8,882 nt of DNA, from NCBI GenBank assembly GCA_964619265.1, contig CAZUCE010000067.1, forward strand, positions 1 to 8,882, given 5' to 3'. Both the position numbers and the translations under genes were made by a program. The notes beneath the pieces were generated by a model. That model ran no database searches. It was not told the DNA's origin and saw nothing but the letters and a program-made list of their open reading frames with translations. How positions within the stretch are numbered: the stretch's first letter is position 1; the number at the start of each line of letters is the position of its first letter. This stretch comes from CAZUCE01 sp964619265 (lineage in GTDB: Bacteria; Planctomycetota; UBA1135; GCA-002686595). Positions 5,602 through 8,882 of this stretch are shown piece by piece.

Positions 5602-6744
5602 TTGAACGCCTCTGCGAACACCTGGACGATTCTTGGAGCCGCCGGCCAGCTTGGCACGGCGCTGGTCGAGCGATTCTTGACCCAGGGCGCCGGGGCCGAG
5701 GATCGGTTCGTTTTCGTGGACCGCGACAGCGCCGGATTGGAGCGGCTGGTGGGAGCTTTGGGCTCGAATGCGGCACGCGTCAAGACGATCACGGCCGAGC
5801 TGGAAGGATGGGATGCTGCCGCGTCGTTTGCGGGGAGCTTCGCTGTCGTGGACGCCTCGGTGGCAACGGGCGAATTGCGCCGGGGCTTGGTGCGAACGAC
5901 CTTGAAAGCTGGAGCCCATTGGGTCGATTTCTCCGAGGACCGCGGCGGGGCTCGCGACCTGGCGGAATGGGACGAACCGGCGAAGGAGGCCGGTCGGTTG
6001 GCGCTGTCGTCCGCTGGGCTGCACTGCGCGTTGACTGCGCCGTTTGTTCGCGAACTCGCCGAAGGGCTCATCCGGACCAACGAGGTCCTGATCGGTCTCT
6101 ACCGGGACCCGGCGCAGACCGGCGTGAGCACGGTTGCGGCTTGGCTCGAACGGTTCGGCCAGCGACCGCGCCTGTTGATCGGCGGGGAATGGAGCGAGCG
6201 GGACCCCTTCGGGGATCGGCGCCGATTCCCGCATCCTGGGGATCAAGCCGATGTGTTCGCAGAGAACCTCGATGTTCCCGAGCATGAGTTGTTCACGGAT
6301 CGTCCCTACCGGGCGACCAGCGTCCGTGTTTCGCTTTCGATGCCAAGTTTCTTGGAGCGACGCGCGCTTCACCGAGCTGGCGCCCGGGTTGCAATGGGCA
6401 AGGTGCCCGCGCTTCGGGCAGCCAGCAAGTTCACGCGGTTTTCGCGCCTGGTGGGTCGCGGCACAAGGCCCATGCGCGTCACTCTGATTGTTCGCGGCAT
6501 CGATCCCGGCCGCCTACCGCGCGAACGACGTCTATCGTTCCAAACGCCGGCGGGCTCGCGCGAGCTCGACGCTGTACCGGCCAGCTTGTGCCTCGCGCGA
6601 CTGGCGCGCGGCGAGGCTGGCGAACCCGGGGCCCGTCCGGCGCTCGAGGCCTTAGAAGCCGCCGAGCTCGAGACCGAATTGGGTTCAGCGGGCGTGTCCA
6701 TCACGCGCGGAGATCTCGCCGGTTGGCGATCCCCGGGCGCCTGA
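5602..6744 (+). CDS. Saccharopine dehydrogenase-like NAD(P)-binding oxidoreductase
   Basis: This 380-residue cytoplasmic protein has an N-terminal Rossmann fold of the saccharopine dehydrogenase NADP-binding type. The dinucleotide motif LGAAGQLG (11-18) has glycines at 12, 15 and 18. The second strand ends FVFVDRD (36-42). AVVDASVA (81-88) is the strand after which many homologues contact cofactor, and GAHWVDFSED (104-113) corresponds to the family's common 'Y/WVD' segment. SSAGLHCALTAPFVRELAEG (136-155) marks entry to the central domain. The C-terminal half contains a basic stretch (about 272-293) and a strand-rich segment ending VTLIVRGID (293-301). Family members include lysine-pathway enzymes and many uncharacterised reductases, so the reaction cannot be assigned. 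The start is a TTG giving six residues before the first strand; no ATG or GTG fits upstream, where the only near-cognate in-frame alternative is CTG at 5560. The gene has no Shine-Dalgarno sequence and is followed after 32 bases by the membrane-protein gene. Confidence 0.8.
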   Translation: MNASANTWTILGAAGQLGTALVERFLTQGAGAEDRFVFVDRDSAGLERLVGALGSNAARVKTITAELEGWDAAASFAGSFAVVDASVATGELRRGLVRTTLKAGAHWVDFSEDRGGARDLAEWDEPAKEAGRLALSSAGLHCALTAPFVRELAEGLIRTNEVLIGLYRDPAQTGVSTVAAWLERFGQRPRLLIGGEWSERDPFGDRRRFPHPGDQADVFAENLDVPEHELFTDRPYRATSVRVSLSMPSFLERRALHRAGARVAMGKVPALRAASKFTRFSRLVGRGTRPMRVTLIVRGIDPGRLPRERRLSFQTPAGSRELDAVPASLCLARLARGEAGEPGARPALEALEAAELETELGSAGVSITRGDLAGWRSPGA

Positions 6745-6776
6745 ATCCAACCGAGTCCTTCGACCCTTCGACTTCG

Positions 6777-7556
6777 ATGAATCAGATTGTCCCCGACAGG
6801 TCTTTGCCCACTGGTCCGGCTTTGGTGGAAGCCCGGCTTGCAAGCCTAGAGCAAACCGTCCTTCGGCTCCGAGCCACGTTGCTTGGGTTCGGTGCCGTCA
6901 TCCTGGTGGGAGTGGCTTCTGCCTTTGGAGGGCGTCTGGTGAGCCCTTCGGCCCAGGAGGAGCAGTCCGAGGTTCCGGTCGATTCAGCCCAAGAGGAAAC
7001 GCCTGCCCCGCAGGAACCGGAGGGCGCAGAACCGCCTGAGGATGTCATGAAATCGGGCGAGCAGGCCGCGCCGAGTCGCCCCCCGGGTCCCGAGCAGATC
7101 GTGCTGCGCGACGCGGCCGGGCGCGAACGGGTTTGGCTTGGGGTCTTGGAAGACGGCGGCTGTGGGTTCGGTCTGTACGACGCGAGCGGTGTGGCTCGCT
7201 CGGAATTCTTCGTAGACGTAGATGGAGCGTCTCGGCTGCTGATCAGCGATCGCAAGGGAGCGGCCCGTGCCTTGTTTGGAGTCGGGGACGACGGCACTCC
7301 GCAGCTCCAGTTGGCGGGCCCCACTGGTCAGCCCCTCCTGGAGGCGGGGTTGTTTCCCGACGGCTCCACGCGTCTTCGCTTGCGGCAGGCCGGCAGCGCG
7401 CGTCGGTTTGAAATTCGTCTGTTGTCCGACGGACGACCGGGCCTTGAGATCTACGGCGAAGACGGGAAGGTACGGGCTGCTCTCGGACTCTCGGTTTTCG
7501 ACGAGCCCGGGCTCAGGCTGCGCGATTCAAGCGGCCGGAGTTTGTTCGAGCGCTAG
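6777..7556 (+). CDS. Single-pass membrane protein with repetitive beta-rich extracytoplasmic domain
   Basis: This is a 259-residue protein of unknown function. Residues 14-32 form a short amphipathic, coiled-coil-like segment (LxxLxxxVLRL pattern). Residues 33-50 are a hydrophobic membrane span. Residues 56-105 are a Glu/Pro/Gln-rich disordered linker. Residues 108-259 carry tandem beta-rich units with the loose pattern D-x-x-G-x-x-R-x-x-L-G-V: visible at 112-123, 157-169 and 228-239, with weaker turns at 135, 181 and 249. Alternating hydrophobic residues suggest a beta-solenoid or beta-sheet stack. With a short N-terminal tail the repeats most likely face outward. From memory, similar 'DxxGxxRAxLG' repeats occur in hypothetical proteins of several phyla, without known function. 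The ATG at 6777 is chosen because the frame upstream is the Arg-rich shadow of the preceding gene. The 32-base gap suggests cotranscription with that gene. There is no Shine-Dalgarno sequence; three CTTCGA copies precede and overlap the start. Confidence 0.75.
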   Translation: MNQIVPDRSLPTGPALVEARLASLEQTVLRLRATLLGFGAVILVGVASAFGGRLVSPSAQEEQSEVPVDSAQEETPAPQEPEGAEPPEDVMKSGEQAAPSRPPGPEQIVLRDAAGRERVWLGVLEDGGCGFGLYDASGVARSEFFVDVDGASRLLISDRKGAARALFGVGDDGTPQLQLAGPTGQPLLEAGLFPDGSTRLRLRQAGSARRFEIRLLSDGRPGLEIYGEDGKVRAALGLSVFDEPGLRLRDSSGRSLFER

Positions 7557-7579
7557 CGGGAGCTTCGCGGGGATCCGGC

Positions 7580-7594
7580 CGCCCGGCTCGGGCG
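7580..7594. terminator. Candidate bidirectional terminator hairpin between convergent genes
   Basis: CGCCCG (7580-7585) and CGGGCG (7589-7594) form a perfect 6-bp GC stem with a 3-base loop, in the 60-base gap between the membrane-protein stop (7556) and the aminotransferase stop (7617). No strong T-tract lies on either side (CTTGCTCC follows on the + strand). The position fits a shared terminator, but the stem is short for such GC-rich DNA. Confidence 0.35.
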
Positions 7595-7616
7595 CTTGCT
7601 CCGGTTGCTTGGAACC

Positions 7617-8849
7617 TCAGGCGAACGCTCCTTCGGCGCTGAGGACCGCTTGGGCCGCAGCCAGCGGGTTTCCAGGAACCCGGTGCCCGGCTTCGCTGAG
7701 CAAGGATTCCAGCGCAGAGAGAAGCTGCCAGATGCTGGCTGGAGAGGATCCTGCTCCCATCAGGCCGATTCGCCAGGCCTTGCCCGCCCAGGGGCCAAGG
7801 CCGCCCCCGATTTCGATGTGGAAGCGCTCCAAAAGAGCGCGGCGCAGGGGCGCGTCTTCCAAGTGGTTGGGGAGCCGAACCGGCGTTAAGGGCGGAAGCC
7901 TGTGGGCTCGCGCGACGGGGAGTTCGAGGCCCAGGGCCTCCAGGCCGGCCCACAGCGCGCTCGCGTTGCGAGCATGGCGATGGTGGCGAGCTTCGAGCCC
8001 TTCCTCCAGCACGAGGCGTAGAGCTTCGTGCAGACCATAGAGTTGGTTGATCGGTGCGGTGTGGTGGTAGGCCCGCTGCGCGCCCCAGTAGCCCTCGATC
8101 AACGATAGATCCAGGTACCAGCTTTGAACCGGCTGTTTGCGCCCGCGCAAGCGAGCCAGGGCTCGCTCTGAGAACCACACGGGCGCAAGCCCCGGGGGAC
8201 AGGCCAAGCACTTTTGGGTACCCGAATAAAGCGCATCGAGCCCGGTAGCTTCCACGTCAAGGGGCACGCCACCCAGGCTGGTCACCGCATCGACGAGCAG
8301 CAAGCCCTCCATTTCGTGGGCCGCGTCCGCGAGTCCGTCCAGGGGCTGCAGAACGCCGGTCGATGTTTCCGCGTGCACGATTCCGATCAGCTTGGCTCCG
8401 CCGCCGGACCGTGCCAGGTCCGCGAGGGCCTGCGGATCGACCGGCTCGCCGAAGGCAGCCTCGAGAGTCTCGACCCGAGCTCCAGCGCGCCGGGCGACCT
8501 CGGCCATTCGTCCTCCAAACACGCCGGCGATCCCGATCACGACGCGATCCCCGGGCTCGACCAGGTTGACGATCGCGGCCTCCATGCCAGCCGAACCGGT
8601 CGCTGAGATCGGCGTGGCGAGACCGGAGCGGGCTCCGAGCACCTGGGACAGCATCCCGCGGATTTCGTCCATCAACCGCAGGAACTCGGGGTCCAAGTGT
8701 CCCACGGTTGGTTGGGACATCGCGCGCAGGACGCTATCGGGAACCGGAGAGGGACCAGGCCCCAGGAGTAGGCGGCGACTGGCCAACCAGGCCGGAGGGA
8801 CGCTTTGGGAGGGCGCCGGGATGTCCTTGGGTGCGCTTTGGTTTGCCAT
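7617..8849 (-). CDS. Class V aminotransferase, alanine/serine-glyoxylate type
   Basis: This 410-residue PLP enzyme closely follows the alanine-glyoxylate aminotransferase family, which moves an amino group from alanine or serine to glyoxylate, giving glycine. Motifs in order: LLLGPGPSPVP (27-37), GHLDPEF (50-56), the phosphate-binding SATGSAGMEAA (82-92), Asp187 in VDAVTSLGG (186-194) that contacts the PLP ring nitrogen, SGTQKCL (209-215) with Lys213 as the Schiff-base lysine, WYLDLS (244-249), YHHTAP (261-266) and RIGLMG (360-365) with Arg360 as the presumed carboxylate-binding arginine. These match the layout I recall of human AGXT. Length is typical (380-410), with about 25 extra Ser/Pro-rich residues at the N terminus. 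Ureidoglycine-glyoxylate and serine-pyruvate transaminases are close alternatives; keeping YHHT favours an AGT-like role. The gene is convergent with its neighbour and is transcribed from near the window's right edge, so most of its promoter is outside. It has no Shine-Dalgarno sequence. Confidence 0.9.
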   Translation of the reverse strand: MANQSAPKDIPAPSQSVPPAWLASRRLLLGPGPSPVPDSVLRAMSQPTVGHLDPEFLRLMDEIRGMLSQVLGARSGLATPISATGSAGMEAAIVNLVEPGDRVVIGIAGVFGGRMAEVARRAGARVETLEAAFGEPVDPQALADLARSGGGAKLIGIVHAETSTGVLQPLDGLADAAHEMEGLLLVDAVTSLGGVPLDVEATGLDALYSGTQKCLACPPGLAPVWFSERALARLRGRKQPVQSWYLDLSLIEGYWGAQRAYHHTAPINQLYGLHEALRLVLEEGLEARHHRHARNASALWAGLEALGLELPVARAHRLPPLTPVRLPNHLEDAPLRRALLERFHIEIGGGLGPWAGKAWRIGLMGAGSSPASIWQLLSALESLLSEAGHRVPGNPLAAAQAVLSAEGAFA

Positions 8850-8882
8850 CGGAGGGGCCTGTGCGTGGGGGGGCGCGGGGGG

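Noticed and set aside
7617..8849. Phosphonate (2-aminoethylphosphonate) aminotransferase or cysteine desulfurase as the identity of the - strand gene
   Set aside because: The GPGPSPVP, SGTQKCL, YHHT and RIGLMG motifs fit the alanine-glyoxylate branch of class V better, and no phosphonate or iron-sulfur genes are nearby.

Overview
This is a GC-rich window with seven convincing protein-coding genes. Six are on the + strand and one is convergent on the - strand at the right end. I see no RNA gene, mobile element, CRISPR array or phage signature. The organism is probably a free-living, aerobic, high-GC bacterium. The two secreted PQQ-type dehydrogenases end in a shared beta-rich tail domain that, from memory, is frequent in secreted proteins of marine Planctomycetota of the Poly30/Saltatorellus type. 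Myxococcota or Acidobacteriota are the main alternatives. The assignment is inference; no marker gene is present.

Left part (1-1149): a 99-base leader with no gene, then an extended-SDR NAD-dependent sugar-nucleotide epimerase/dehydratase. Middle part (1150-5020): two paralogous secreted glucose/sorbosone dehydrogenase-family beta-propeller proteins in tandem, about 440 bases apart. Each has its own signal peptide, keeps the HNGG catalytic-histidine and RNPW motifs, and carries the same C-terminal tail domain. A long hairpin follows the first gene and a textbook hairpin plus T-tract terminator follows the second, so they look like separate transcription units. Right part (5089-7556): a compact same-strand group with gaps of 90 and 32 bases: a YjbQ-family protein, a saccharopine-dehydrogenase-like NAD(P)-binding protein, and a single-pass membrane protein with a repetitive beta-rich extracytoplasmic domain. 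A class V aminotransferase of the alanine-glyoxylate type (8849 to 7617, - strand) runs convergently into this group across a 60-base gap.

The genes do not form one obvious pathway. The sugar dehydrogenases would oxidise sugars or other alcohols outside the cytoplasm, the epimerase would act on nucleotide sugars in the cytoplasm, and the aminotransferase would handle glyoxylate and amino acids. None of the seven starts has a recognisable Shine-Dalgarno sequence. Two of them have a TANNNT -10-like hexamer 8-9 bases upstream, which hints at leaderless transcripts. I found no clear new multi-gene system. The points most worth a second look are the paralogous dehydrogenases with their shared tail module, the repetitive membrane protein, the 18-bp periodic leader upstream of the first dehydrogenase, and the uniform lack of Shine-Dalgarno sequences.
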